From NCBI GenBank assembly GCA_932222125.1, contig CAKNZJ010000127.1, forward strand, positions 1 to 5,015: a DNA stretch of 5,015 bases, written 5' to 3'. Origin of the DNA: an uncultured Clostridia bacterium. Its GTDB lineage: Bacteria; Bacillota; Clostridia; Oscillospirales; Oscillospiraceae. The notes under the pieces were generated by a model that saw nothing but the letters and a program-made list of their open reading frames with translations, was not told where the DNA came from and ran no database searches. The position numbers were made by a program, and so were the translations under genes. How positions within the stretch are numbered: the first letter of the stretch is position 1; every line of letters starts with the position of its first letter. Shown piece after piece: positions 1 through 5,015 of this stretch.

Positions 1-26
1 AGAGATTGGACTTCTAACAGATTCAT
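1..26 (-). CDS. Start of an unidentified minus-strand gene, cut by the left edge (possibly an ABC transporter ATPase)
   Basis: Only the first eight full codons are visible, reading MNLLEVQS and then a CTN leucine codon. The start is supported by a perfect AGGAGG (33-38) with a 6-nt spacer before the ATG. The gene lies downstream of, and in the same direction as, the response regulator and histidine kinase, about 110 nt past the kinase stop, so it could be the third gene of that operon. An N-terminus of the type M-x-L-L-E-V-x-x-L is common in ABC transporter ATPases of the BceA/MacB/LolD group, where it forms the first beta strand before a TK-Y-G segment. Such ATPases often sit beside this kind of two-component system. 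Eight residues are far too few to name a family, so the identity is a guess; that a gene starts here is more secure. Confidence 0.5.
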
Positions 27-32
27 GGGATA

Positions 33-38
33 CCTCCT
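33..38 (-). promoter_or_regulatory. Ribosome binding site of the minus-strand gene starting at 26
   Basis: On the minus strand this reads AGGAGG, a full match to the anti-Shine-Dalgarno core, 6 nt upstream of an ATG. It is the main evidence that a gene begins at position 26. Confidence 0.6.
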
Positions 39-52
39 GATTGGATTGGTCC

Positions 53-86
53 GGGAAAAGGAATTGGGCATCATCCCTCTTTCCCC
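53..86 (-). other. Imperfect stem-loop between the kinase gene and the next minus-strand gene
   Basis: Read on the minus strand, GGGGAAAG (86-79) can pair with CTTTTCCC (60-53), giving eight pairs with one G-T wobble. Inside it, GGG (77-75) pairs with CCC (68-66) around a six-base loop, with an asymmetric internal bulge between the two helices. No run of T follows on the minus strand, so it does not look like an intrinsic terminator. It sits about 15 nt upstream of the ribosome binding site at 33-38. It might be an mRNA stabilising or attenuating structure, or have no function. The pairing is seen directly; any role is inference. Confidence 0.3.
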
Positions 87-136
87 GTCCGGATAAAAGG
101 ATAACACCCGAATCTTACTCCCACGTGACTTAAATC

Positions 137-1507
137 CTACAATTTTGTTGGAATTGGAAGTTTTACCGCAACAGTCAACCCATGCGGCTCTGTTCCAAAA
201 AAACGGATCGTTCCTCTGTGAGCGGAAACGATCTGCTTTGCGATGTTCAAGCCGTTTCCATGTGGAATTCCGCTGCCATCGCTTTGCGTGAAGCTAGCAC
301 ACTCTGCCGCGTTTAACTTCCTCAAAACAACCTCATCCATTCCCTTTCCGGTGTCCTGAACTATGATCGTACACGTCCCGCCGGTCGATTCAACCGAAAC
401 GCAGATATGGCATCCATCTGGATTGTGGGTGATACTATTGCCGATCAGATTTTCCAGCATACGGGTAAGCAAAGCGTTGTCACATTCAATCAAAATTGTT
501 TCAGCCCCGTCTCCTGCGTAAAGGTCAATCTCATACTGCCCATCCAGGCCGTCGTTCACATAGCCGCTGACGACTTGCCGGGACAATTCAACCGGACTGA
601 CCGGGGCTGTCTGTAATGGCTGCATGGCGTATTCCAGTCTTGATGTAAGGTTCAAATCAAGAATCAACTGCCGCAGCTTTTCTCCGTGCTTGCGAATCAA
701 TCCGGCCTGTTTCTGAACATCAGACGGAAGGGCATCGTTGTCCTCGATCTCCCCGGCGTAGCCCAGCATGACCGACAGCGGGGTGCGTATATCGTGGGAA
801 ATTCCGCTGATCCAATCGGCGCGGGCCGTGTCCTTTTTATGGAGCTGTTCGCTGGCCCGGTTCAATTCCGCATTGATGTCCGCCAGCTCGCCGTGTTCCT
901 CTAACTGGATTGGCTTGCCCTGGGCCATTGCGCTGATCCCTGTCAAGATGGGCTTCATCGCCCGTTCGACCCTGCGCGTACTGCGCCACAGCAAAAACAG
1001 CATCAGCAGAATGCTTGCGAGAAATACGCCAAACGCTGTGATAACCATGGCCCAGACATCACCGGTTTCCATGGCAAAATTATACCGTTGCAGACTGTTT
1101 GCCGGATAGGCCAGCACAAAGAGTCCCGCCGGCTGCTGCCAGACAAACACGGGATACTCCTGCAAGTACCACCTACTGAATTGGGCAATCCGCGCGGCTG
1201 TGTAGGAGCGGGGCAGATCCTCCGGCATCTGTTCCTCCCAGATCACCGCCCCACCGTCATCCAGCAGCATGGCCCAGGCGCGGTTTTCGGCCAGCACGCG
1301 GGACACCTCCGGTTCCACCTCAATCACACCGTTCACCTCTGACACCATAGCGGAGAGAGCGGATACCGACAAGTCGGGAGCGGTAGCATGGCGGCCAGCG
1401 ACCACCCGGATTGCGACCACAAGTACAAGGTTTATCAGCAGGAACAGCGTCAGGGCGGCGATTGTGGAAATGAAATATTTGTGAAAAAAACGCTGTACCG
1501 GATTCAA
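137..1507 (-). CDS. Membrane sensor histidine kinase of a two-component system
   Basis: This 456-residue protein autophosphorylates on a histidine in response to an external signal and passes the phosphate to the response regulator encoded just upstream. Membrane helices lie at about 13-35 and 151-174. They bracket an extracytoplasmic domain of about 115 residues that is acidic (15 Asp/Glu against 7 Arg) and has no lysine. A HAMP-like linker (about 175-225) follows. The H-box is SHDIRTPL with phospho-acceptor H238, the N-box lies around N353/N357, the G1 box is DTGKGM (385-390) and the G2 box is GNGL (417-420), so all catalytic elements are present. The start is TTG, supported by AAGGGGG at 1515-1521 with a 7-nt spacer; no other in-frame start lies close. 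It overlaps the regulator stop by 4 nt, implying translational coupling. The large outer domain distinguishes it from BceS-type intramembrane sensors. Family membership is certain; the ligand, perhaps a cationic peptide, is inferred from the neighbouring transporter. Confidence 0.95.
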   Translation of the reverse strand: MNPVQRFFHKYFISTIAALTLFLLINLVLVVAIRVVAGRHATAPDLSVSALSAMVSEVNGVIEVEPEVSRVLAENRAWAMLLDDGGAVIWEEQMPEDLPRSYTAARIAQFSRWYLQEYPVFVWQQPAGLFVLAYPANSLQRYNFAMETGDVWAMVITAFGVFLASILLMLFLLWRSTRRVERAMKPILTGISAMAQGKPIQLEEHGELADINAELNRASEQLHKKDTARADWISGISHDIRTPLSVMLGYAGEIEDNDALPSDVQKQAGLIRKHGEKLRQLILDLNLTSRLEYAMQPLQTAPVSPVELSRQVVSGYVNDGLDGQYEIDLYAGDGAETILIECDNALLTRMLENLIGNSITHNPDGCHICVSVESTGGTCTIIVQDTGKGMDEVVLRKLNAAECASFTQSDGSGIPHGNGLNIAKQIVSAHRGTIRFFGTEPHGLTVAVKLPIPTKL

Positions 1508-2199
1508 TGCGGTTCCCCCTTTACCATGAGCTTGTAGCCCAGGCCCTTGGCGGTCAGAAGCGAGACGGGAGCCGATGGAGTATCTTCGATCTTCTCCCGC
1601 AGGTGGCGGATATGGGACATGAGGGTATTCTCATATCCCATCCAGATTTCTCCGCAGGCGGCTTGACACAGAGCGCCGATGGTGACAACACGCCCGGCGT
1701 TTTCCGCCAGCTTCAGGAAAATTGCGTACTCCTTCCCGGTCAGAGGGAAAATCCCTTCGTCACGGCGGACCTCCGCCCGGTCCAGATCCACGGTGGAGGC
1801 GGCAAGAATGACCGTCCGATTGCTGTCGGGATATGCCCGTTTCAAAATCGCGTTGACCCGCAGAAGAAGTTCTTTGGGGAGAAAGGGCTTGACCAGATAG
1901 TCGTCCGCCCCCAACTCCAGCCCCCGGCACCGGTCCTCGGCCTCACCCTTGGCGGTGAGCATCAAGACGGGAATCTCGCTGGTTTGCCGAATCTCCCGCA
2001 GCAGCTCGAACCCGTCCATGTCCGGCATCATCACATCCAGGATTGCCATGGCGGGCTCCTTCTTGGAACATTCGTCCAAAGCCGCTTCCCCGGAGGAAGC
2101 GGTTATGATTTGCGTAAATCCCGCCCGCTCAAAAATCGACCGGACCATAGCCAGCAGATCAGGCTCATCGTCCACAATCAGAATCGGCTTGTCTTTCAC
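1504..2199 (-). CDS. OmpR/PhoB-family response regulator
   Basis: This cytoplasmic DNA-binding regulator of 231 residues is the partner of the adjacent histidine kinase. The receiver domain (about 1-120) has the acidic pair D10/D11, phospho-acceptor D55 in ILDVMMPDMDG, T82 and K104 (the VKPF motif). The C-terminal winged-helix domain (about 131-228) carries the LTGKEYAIF segment, a recognition-helix region around NTLMSHIRHLREKIE and the final hairpin LTAKGLGYKL. I place the start at GTG 2199, because GGAGGT (2207-2212) sits 7 nt upstream of it. A TTG five codons further out would put that binding site inside the gene. Length is normal for the family. The gene faces away from the ABC transporter operon, and the likely target is the four-repeat array at 2277-2315. 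Translation runs directly into the kinase through a 4-nt overlap. Function as a regulator is certain; control of the ABC operon is inferred from position and site architecture. Confidence 0.95.
   Translation of the reverse strand: MKDKPILIVDDEPDLLAMVRSIFERAGFTQIITASSGEAALDECSKKEPAMAILDVMMPDMDGFELLREIRQTSEIPVLMLTAKGEAEDRCRGLELGADDYLVKPFLPKELLLRVNAILKRAYPDSNRTVILAASTVDLDRAEVRRDEGIFPLTGKEYAIFLKLAENAGRVVTIGALCQAACGEIWMGYENTLMSHIRHLREKIEDTPSAPVSLLTAKGLGYKLMVKGEPH
1515..1521 (-). promoter_or_regulatory. Ribosome binding site that fixes the kinase TTG start
   Basis: On the minus strand AAGGGGG lies inside the last codons of the regulator, with a 7-nt spacer before the TTG at 1507. It supports this unusual start and explains the tight coupling of the two genes. 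Confidence 0.7.
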
Positions 2200-2206
2200 G
2201 CAGCGC

Positions 2207-2212
2207 ACCTCC
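2207..2212 (-). promoter_or_regulatory. Ribosome binding site that fixes the regulator GTG start
   Basis: On the minus strand GGAGGT is followed by a 7-nt spacer and GTG (2199). The next residues, KDKPILIVDDEP, are a typical receiver-domain opening. This rules against the TTG at 2214, which would lie upstream of or within the binding site. Confidence 0.75.
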
Positions 2213-2231
2213 AACTGTTTCGGCTGGGAGT

Positions 2232-2237
2232 ATTATA
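2232..2237 (-). promoter_or_regulatory. -10 box of the probable promoter for the regulator/kinase operon
   Basis: The minus strand reads TATAAT, a perfect sigma-A -10 hexamer. Transcription would begin near 2225, leaving a leader of about 25 nt that contains the GGAGGT binding site. At 16-18 bp spacing I find no good -35 (the 17-bp position reads TATGCA), so the promoter may be weak or activated. The TCAAGG repeats lie about 40-80 bp upstream of the -10, so autoregulation is possible but not shown. Confidence 0.55.
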
Positions 2238-2276
2238 CCTCTTTTTCAATCACCTGCATAGGATGACGCTCAAATC

Positions 2277-2315
2277 TCAAGGTAAATTCAAGGTTGCCAC
2301 AAGGTTCTCTCAAGG
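2277..2315 (+). promoter_or_regulatory. Four-copy 11-bp-spaced direct repeat, probable response-regulator operator
   Basis: Hexamers TCAAGG (2277), TCAAGG (2288), ACAAGG (2299) and TCAAGG (2310) recur at exactly 11-bp steps with 5-nt gaps; the CAAGG core is identical in all four. Copies 2 and 3 extend to CAAGGTT, while copies 1 and 4 share CTCAAGG. Head-to-tail half-sites one helical turn apart are how OmpR/PhoB-family dimers bind DNA, as in pho boxes and the TTTAAG-N5-TTTAAG sites of CiaR. Four copies would hold two dimers. The array ends 9 bp before the -10 of the ABC operon and covers the place a -35 should occupy, which suits a class II activator. The repeat is seen directly; binding by the regulator encoded at 1504-2199 is inference. 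Confidence 0.75.
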
Positions 2316-2321
2316 AGCGGG

Positions 2322-2330
2322 TGCTATGAT
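2322..2330 (+). promoter_or_regulatory. Extended -10 promoter of the ABC transporter operon
   Basis: TGCTATGAT combines an extended -10 TG motif with TATGAT, one base from consensus. Transcription would begin near 2337, giving a leader of about 24 nt before the ATG at 2361. The -35 position at 17-bp spacing reads AGGTTC, unlike TTGACA, so the promoter probably depends on the activator bound to the adjacent repeats. Confidence 0.6.
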
Positions 2331-2346
2331 TACAGCACAACCGAAA

Positions 2347-2352
2347 AGGAGG
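2347..2352 (+). promoter_or_regulatory. Ribosome binding site of the ABC ATPase gene
   Basis: AGGAGG, a full-consensus site, stands 8 nt before the ATG at 2361 and confirms that start. Confidence 0.8.
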
Positions 2353-2360
2353 ACCTGCCA

Positions 2361-3284
2361 ATGAATGACTGCATCATTGAGACGGCTGGGCTGACAAAAA
2401 TCTATGGAAGTCAGAAAAGCGTCTCTGACCTGAACATCCACGTCCGGCGTGGGCGCATCTACGGCCTGCTGGGCCGCAACGGGGCCGGAAAAACCACCAC
2501 CATGAAAATGCTCCTGGGCCTGACAGCCCCCAGCTCCGGCGAACTGCACATTTTCGGAGAGGACATTCGCACTGCGGCAAAGGAAATTCTGCCCCGTGTG
2601 GGCAGCCTGATCGAGTCGCCAGGGTTTTATCCCAACCTGACCGGAACAGAAAACCTGAAAATCTTTGCCGAGCTTCGGGGCGTGAAACGGCGCAGCGCGA
2701 TTCAGAATGCCCTGGACCTGGTGGGCCTGCCCTACCGGGACAAAAAGCTCTATGCCCAATATTCTTTGGGCATGAAGCAGCGGCTTGCCATTGCCCTGGC
2801 GGTCATGCACGACCCGGAGCTGCTGATTCTGGACGAGCCCATCAACGGTCTGGACCCCATCGGTATTGCGGAAGTGCGCTCCTTCATCCGGGAGCTGTGC
2901 GACGCCCAGGGCAAGACCATCCTGATCTCCAGCCATATCCTCTCCGAAATTGCGCTGCTGGCGGACGACATTGGGATCATCGACAAGGGAAGGCTGCTGG
3001 AGGAGGAGAGCCTGGAGGAGCTGGAGGCCAAGAATGGAAAATACATCCGATTTATCCTCTCCGACGCCAACAGGGCGTCCAATCTGCTGGCCTATCAATT
3101 CAAAGCCCGGGACTGTCAGATCGAGGATGAATACACCCTGATTCTGATGGACGCGTCCCTCCCCATGCCGGAGATCATCCGCTGTTTTGTGGAACACGGC
3201 ATTGCGGTTTCCGACGCTCATCTGTGTGAGGACACCCTGGAGGACTACTTCAAACGGGTGACAGGGGGTGTGGGGATTGCTTAA
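2361..3284 (+). CDS. ABC transporter ATP-binding protein, BcrA/LanF type (peptide antibiotic resistance)
   Basis: This 307-residue cytoplasmic ATPase would energise the two permeases that follow it and drive removal of a peptide from the membrane. Visible motifs are Walker A GRNGAGKT (38-45), the signature YSLGMKQR (134-141), Walker B LLILDEP (154-160, with D158 and catalytic E159), the D-loop GLDP (163-166) and the switch H192. Where most ABC ATPases have the Q-loop glutamine, this protein has E85 in the segment GSLIESPGFYPNLT. That glutamate 'E-loop' is a known mark of LanF-type lantibiotic immunity ATPases. The C-terminal region (about 215-307) ends with LEDYFKRVTGG, usual for the BcrA/CcmA-like group. 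The ATG start follows a consensus binding site. Its end overlaps the next gene by 8 nt. The ATPase family is certain; the substrate class (lantibiotic, bacitracin or related peptide) is inferred from family and context. Confidence 0.95.
   Translation: MNDCIIETAGLTKIYGSQKSVSDLNIHVRRGRIYGLLGRNGAGKTTTMKMLLGLTAPSSGELHIFGEDIRTAAKEILPRVGSLIESPGFYPNLTGTENLKIFAELRGVKRRSAIQNALDLVGLPYRDKKLYAQYSLGMKQRLAIALAVMHDPELLILDEPINGLDPIGIAEVRSFIRELCDAQGKTILISSHILSEIALLADDIGIIDKGRLLEEESLEELEAKNGKYIRFILSDANRASNLLAYQFKARDCQIEDEYTLILMDASLPMPEIIRCFVEHGIAVSDAHLCEDTLEDYFKRVTGGVGIA
3264..3268 (+). promoter_or_regulatory. Ribosome binding site that favours the TTG start of the first permease
   Basis: GGGGG, within AGGGGGTG and inside the end of the ATPase gene, lies 8 nt before a TTG at 3277. 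The competing GTG at 3268 would have only a weaker GGGTGA upstream (3256-3261). Confidence 0.5.
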
Positions 3285-4062
3285 ACTGATCCAGTGTGAG
3301 TTCTGGAAGCTGAAACGAAAGCGGTTTGTACTGCTGGTGGTGCTGGCGGCGTTTCTGTTTCCTCTCCCTGTGACGGCTGTAGCCATGACGCCCAGCATCA
3401 TGGGGCGCTACGACACAAAGGCCGAGATTTTTGACACCCTGTTCAGCTTTATCATGGGGTATGGCGTGCTGCTTCTCCTGCCCTGCGTCATCGGCGTTCT
3501 GGCAACCATGCTGTTCTTTATGGAGCGGGACAACGACACCTTCAAAAGCCTGCGGACCATTCCGGTAACCAGCACACAGATGGTTTTGACAAAGATTGCG
3601 GTACTGTTCCTCATGGGTATCCTGTTTTCCCTCGCCTCCACATTCGCCACGATTCTATGTGGAAGCGTGGTGGCGGAGGCGGGCGGTCTTGCTTACAAGC
3701 TGCTCTCGTCTGTTGTGCTGGGAATCTTTATCACAGCCGGGACCCTGCCCCTGGTAGTTTTGGTGGTCTTTTTCAGCAGGACCTATATTTTCTCCATCCT
3801 GCTGTGTGTATTCTACAGCGTTTTGAGCCTGACGCTGGAGGGCCTGTATGGAGTGCTCCCAAAATCGCTCTGCTCACTGTGCCCCATTCCGCTGACAAAC
3901 TTATGGTTCGCCGGAAATATGGCGGACCATGGTATTTCCATGAACCTGACGGAATTGGCGCATCTCATTCCCTCTACCTTTCAGACCGCGGCCACCTTGG
4001 GCGTTATGGCGGTTTTGTCGGTTCTGCTGATCGACCGCCTGTACAAGAGAAGGGGGGAATAA
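3277..4062 (+). CDS. ABC-2 type permease, first subunit (LanE/MutE/EpiE-like)
   Basis: This 261-residue membrane protein is probably one half of the transport channel powered by the upstream ATPase. About six hydrophobic segments are visible (roughly 17-38, 58-82, 103-133, 142-166, 169-191 and 235-252). A short cytoplasmic N-terminus carries EFWKLKRKR, and the first cytoplasmic loop has ERDNDTFKSLRTIPVT (83-98). Both features are mirrored in the next gene (ELWKLKR; EEKDDTLKNIVTIPVS), which shows the two are paralogues, as LanE and LanG are. I choose TTG 3277 over GTG 3268 because it aligns exactly with the N-terminus of the second permease and has GGGGG at a proper distance. The GTG would add only three residues. 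The gene overlaps the ATPase stop by 8 nt and ends two bases before the next ATG. That it is an ABC-2 permease is nearly certain; the peptide substrate is inferred. Confidence 0.88.
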   Translation: MLKLIQCEFWKLKRKRFVLLVVLAAFLFPLPVTAVAMTPSIMGRYDTKAEIFDTLFSFIMGYGVLLLLPCVIGVLATMLFFMERDNDTFKSLRTIPVTSTQMVLTKIAVLFLMGILFSLASTFATILCGSVVAEAGGLAYKLLSSVVLGIFITAGTLPLVVLVVFFSRTYIFSILLCVFYSVLSLTLEGLYGVLPKSLCSLCPIPLTNLWFAGNMADHGISMNLTELAHLIPSTFQTAATLGVMAVLSVLLIDRLYKRRGE

Positions 4063-4064
4063 AC

Positions 4065-4841
4065 ATGCTTCGGATGATCAAAACCGAGCTCTGGAAGCTG
4101 AAACGCTATCATATCCTGTGGGCCGGTGTGCTTTTGATGGCGCTGTCCGTATTGCTGGCACTGTTCAGCTCCACGGCCCAGGACGGCTCTGTGTGGACCT
4201 TTCCTTTTCTGGTGGAGCAGGTCATTAAGAACAATGCCACCACCATTTTTCCCGTGTGCATCACCTTGATTACCGGCTACATGATTGCCAGAGAGGAAAA
4301 GGATGATACGCTGAAAAACATTGTGACCATCCCCGTCTCCTACCGCGCTCTGCTGTGCGGCAAGCTGGTGGCCGGCGGACTGGTTTCCGCCCTGTTCGGG
4401 CTGGCCTGCGCGGTGCTGACGGTTCTCGGTAATCTGATTGCGGGATTTCCGGGACTTACCGCTCTTGGGTTGGTACAGACAGAGGTACAGATGATGTTCA
4501 ACTGTCTGTGCCTTTATATTGCCGTTTTGCCCATCATTACGGTTTCCGCCTATGTTTCAGGGGGCAATATGACCGGCGTAATCATTGCCTTTGTCTACGG
4601 CTATGGCGGGATGTTCGCCGCCGGCAGCGTGAAATTGTCCAATCTTTATCCCATAACGGCCAGCCTGGGAATGATCGGGTATCGAAATTATGACGTCACA
4701 TGGAATACGACCCTGTGCTGCGGGAGTATGGCGCTGATGCTTGTGTTGACGGCGGTCATTCTCCTGACCATGAGATCCAGCACAGATAATCGGAAATCTG
4801 CCAAGAAAAAAGCAAAAGCGCCCTTGAAAAAGGGTTGGTAA
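4065..4841 (+). CDS. ABC-2 type permease, second subunit (LanG/MutG-like)
   Basis: This 258-residue membrane protein is the likely partner of the preceding permease in a heterodimeric channel. About six hydrophobic segments are visible (near 14-35, 58-75, 98-127, 143-165, 168-187 and 216-237). The N-terminal ELWKLKR and the loop EEKDDTLKNIVTIPVS (77-92) match the first permease, although the rest has diverged. The C-terminus is a strongly basic cytoplasmic tail (SAKKKAKAPLKKGW), absent from the first permease. The ATG at 4065 follows AGGGGGG (4051-4057) with a 7-nt spacer that begins two bases after the upstream stop. The reading frame is open further upstream, to 3657, but that stretch overlaps the first permease out of frame and has no binding site, so I exclude it. 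ABC-2 membership is nearly certain; the subunit name is by analogy. Confidence 0.9.
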   Translation: MLRMIKTELWKLKRYHILWAGVLLMALSVLLALFSSTAQDGSVWTFPFLVEQVIKNNATTIFPVCITLITGYMIAREEKDDTLKNIVTIPVSYRALLCGKLVAGGLVSALFGLACAVLTVLGNLIAGFPGLTALGLVQTEVQMMFNCLCLYIAVLPIITVSAYVSGGNMTGVIIAFVYGYGGMFAAGSVKLSNLYPITASLGMIGYRNYDVTWNTTLCCGSMALMLVLTAVILLTMRSSTDNRKSAKKKAKAPLKKGW

Positions 4842-4855
4842 TGGAGGCTATGAAT

Positions 4856-5015
4856 ATGAAATCCAAGAAGAAAACGGCGCTTGTCGTCCTTGCGGCGGTT
4901 GTGGTTCTTTTGATCGCCGCCGCTGCGTTTACGATTCCCTCGCTGTTTGACGGCAGCAGAACCACCATCTATTACACGCAGATTGACAACAGCAAAATCG
5001 AGGAAAACGACTCCA
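4856..5015 (+). CDS. Start of a small exported or membrane-anchored protein, YxeA-like, cut by the right edge
   Basis: Fifty-three residues are visible. A lysine-rich start (MKSKKK) and a hydrophobic segment (about 8-25) form a signal peptide or N-terminal anchor. The following TTIYYTQIDNSKIEEND resembles the opening strand (YYVxI-D-like) of the YxeA family (DUF1093), small exported proteins of roughly 110-120 residues. In Bacillus subtilis, yxeA ends the yxdJK-yxdLM-yxeA two-component/ABC operon, which matches this context. The start is ATG 4856, preceded by GGAGG (4843-4847) with an 8-nt spacer. The in-frame ATGs at 4841 and 4850 lie before or only 2 nt after that site. The gene starts 14 nt after the second permease stop and is surely in the same operon. 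Export is well supported; the family name is tentative because most of the protein is missing. No lipobox cysteine is seen. Confidence 0.7.
   Translation, partial: MKSKKKTALVVLAAVVVLLIAAAAFTIPSLFDGSRTTIYYTQIDNSKIEENDS

Noticed and set aside
53..86. Stem-loop after the kinase gene as a rho-independent terminator
   Set aside because: There is no T-run on either strand immediately after the stem, and the helix is interrupted by an asymmetric bulge.
1..96. Plus-strand frame open from the left edge to a TAA at 94-96, as the tail of a gene entering the window
   Set aside because: The 31 residues match no family I recognise, and the frame runs opposite the well-supported ribosome binding site and start at 24-38. 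Such a short open stretch is expected by chance.
2200..2214. TTG at 2214 as the start of the response regulator
   Set aside because: The ribosome binding site GGAGGT (2207-2212) would fall inside the gene. GTG 2199 is correctly spaced and gives the standard receiver N-terminus.
2294..2299. TTGCCA as the -35 of the ABC operon promoter
   Set aside because: The spacer to the -10 at 2325 would be 25 bp, well outside the usable 16-18 bp range.
1507..2364. Plus-strand open frame of 285 codons opposite the response regulator
   Set aside because: It lies antisense to a complete, motif-rich regulator gene, has no recognisable domain and is rich in Pro/Gln/Arg/His. It also runs through the intergenic promoter and operator region. 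It is a shadow of codon bias in the real gene.
2310..3401. Minus-strand open frame of 363 codons opposite the ABC ATPase
   Set aside because: It is antisense to an ATPase with every ABC motif intact, its translation has no recognisable family, and it spans the operon promoter.
3657..4064. In-frame upstream extension of the second permease
   Set aside because: It overlaps the first permease out of frame and has no binding site at its start. The true ATG at 4065 has AGGGGGG upstream and aligns with the paralogue N-terminus.
1..5015. Insertion sequence, attachment site, CRISPR array or tRNA in the window
   Set aside because: Genes are packed almost end to end; I found no transposase, terminal repeats, spaced CRISPR repeats or cloverleaf-like sequence. 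The only clear repeat array is the operator at 2277-2315.

Overview
The window holds a complete peptide-sensing and detoxification module from a low-G+C-phylum (Firmicutes/Bacillota) bacterium, most likely a gut-type Clostridia member. This assignment is an inference. It rests on strong AGGAGG-type ribosome binding sites, several TTG/GTG starts, moderate G+C (about mid-50s percent by eye) and the gene families present. Nothing in the sequence fixes genus or species.

Layout. On the minus strand, reading leftward from about 2200, are an OmpR/PhoB-type response regulator (1504-2199, GTG start) and a membrane sensor histidine kinase (137-1507, TTG start), overlapping by 4 nt. About 110 nt beyond the kinase stop, also on the minus strand, a good ribosome binding site and ATG begin another gene that runs off the left edge; only about 9 codons are visible. 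On the plus strand, diverging from the regulator, are a BcrA/LanF-type ABC ATPase (2361-3284), two paralogous six-helix ABC-2 permeases (3277-4062 and 4065-4841, LanE/LanG or MutE/EpiE type), and the start of a small exported or membrane-anchored protein that resembles YxeA (4856 to the right edge). These genes overlap or lie within 14 nt of one another and read as one operon.

Control region. The 161 nt between the two divergent units (2200-2360) contains the most informative non-coding signal: four copies of a TCAAGG-like hexamer at exactly 11-bp steps (2277-2315). They end 9 bp before an extended -10 box (TGCTATGAT, 2322-2330) that lacks a recognisable -35. This is the classic layout of an OmpR/PhoB-family activator site. 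A perfect TATAAT on the minus strand (2232-2237) probably serves the regulator/kinase operon.

How the parts probably work together (inference). The kinase presents an acidic, lysine-free extracytoplasmic domain and signals to the regulator. The regulator binds the four-repeat array and switches on the ABC transporter, which would remove a lantibiotic or other cationic antimicrobial peptide from the membrane. The organisation recalls the LanFEG immunity, CprABC-CprRK and YxdJK-YxdLM-YxeA systems. No lantibiotic biosynthesis gene is in the window, so this looks like a resistance or immunity locus rather than a producer locus, within the limits of 5 kb. I see no RNA gene, CRISPR array, insertion sequence or convincing intrinsic terminator, and no gene-free stretch longer than 300 bases.
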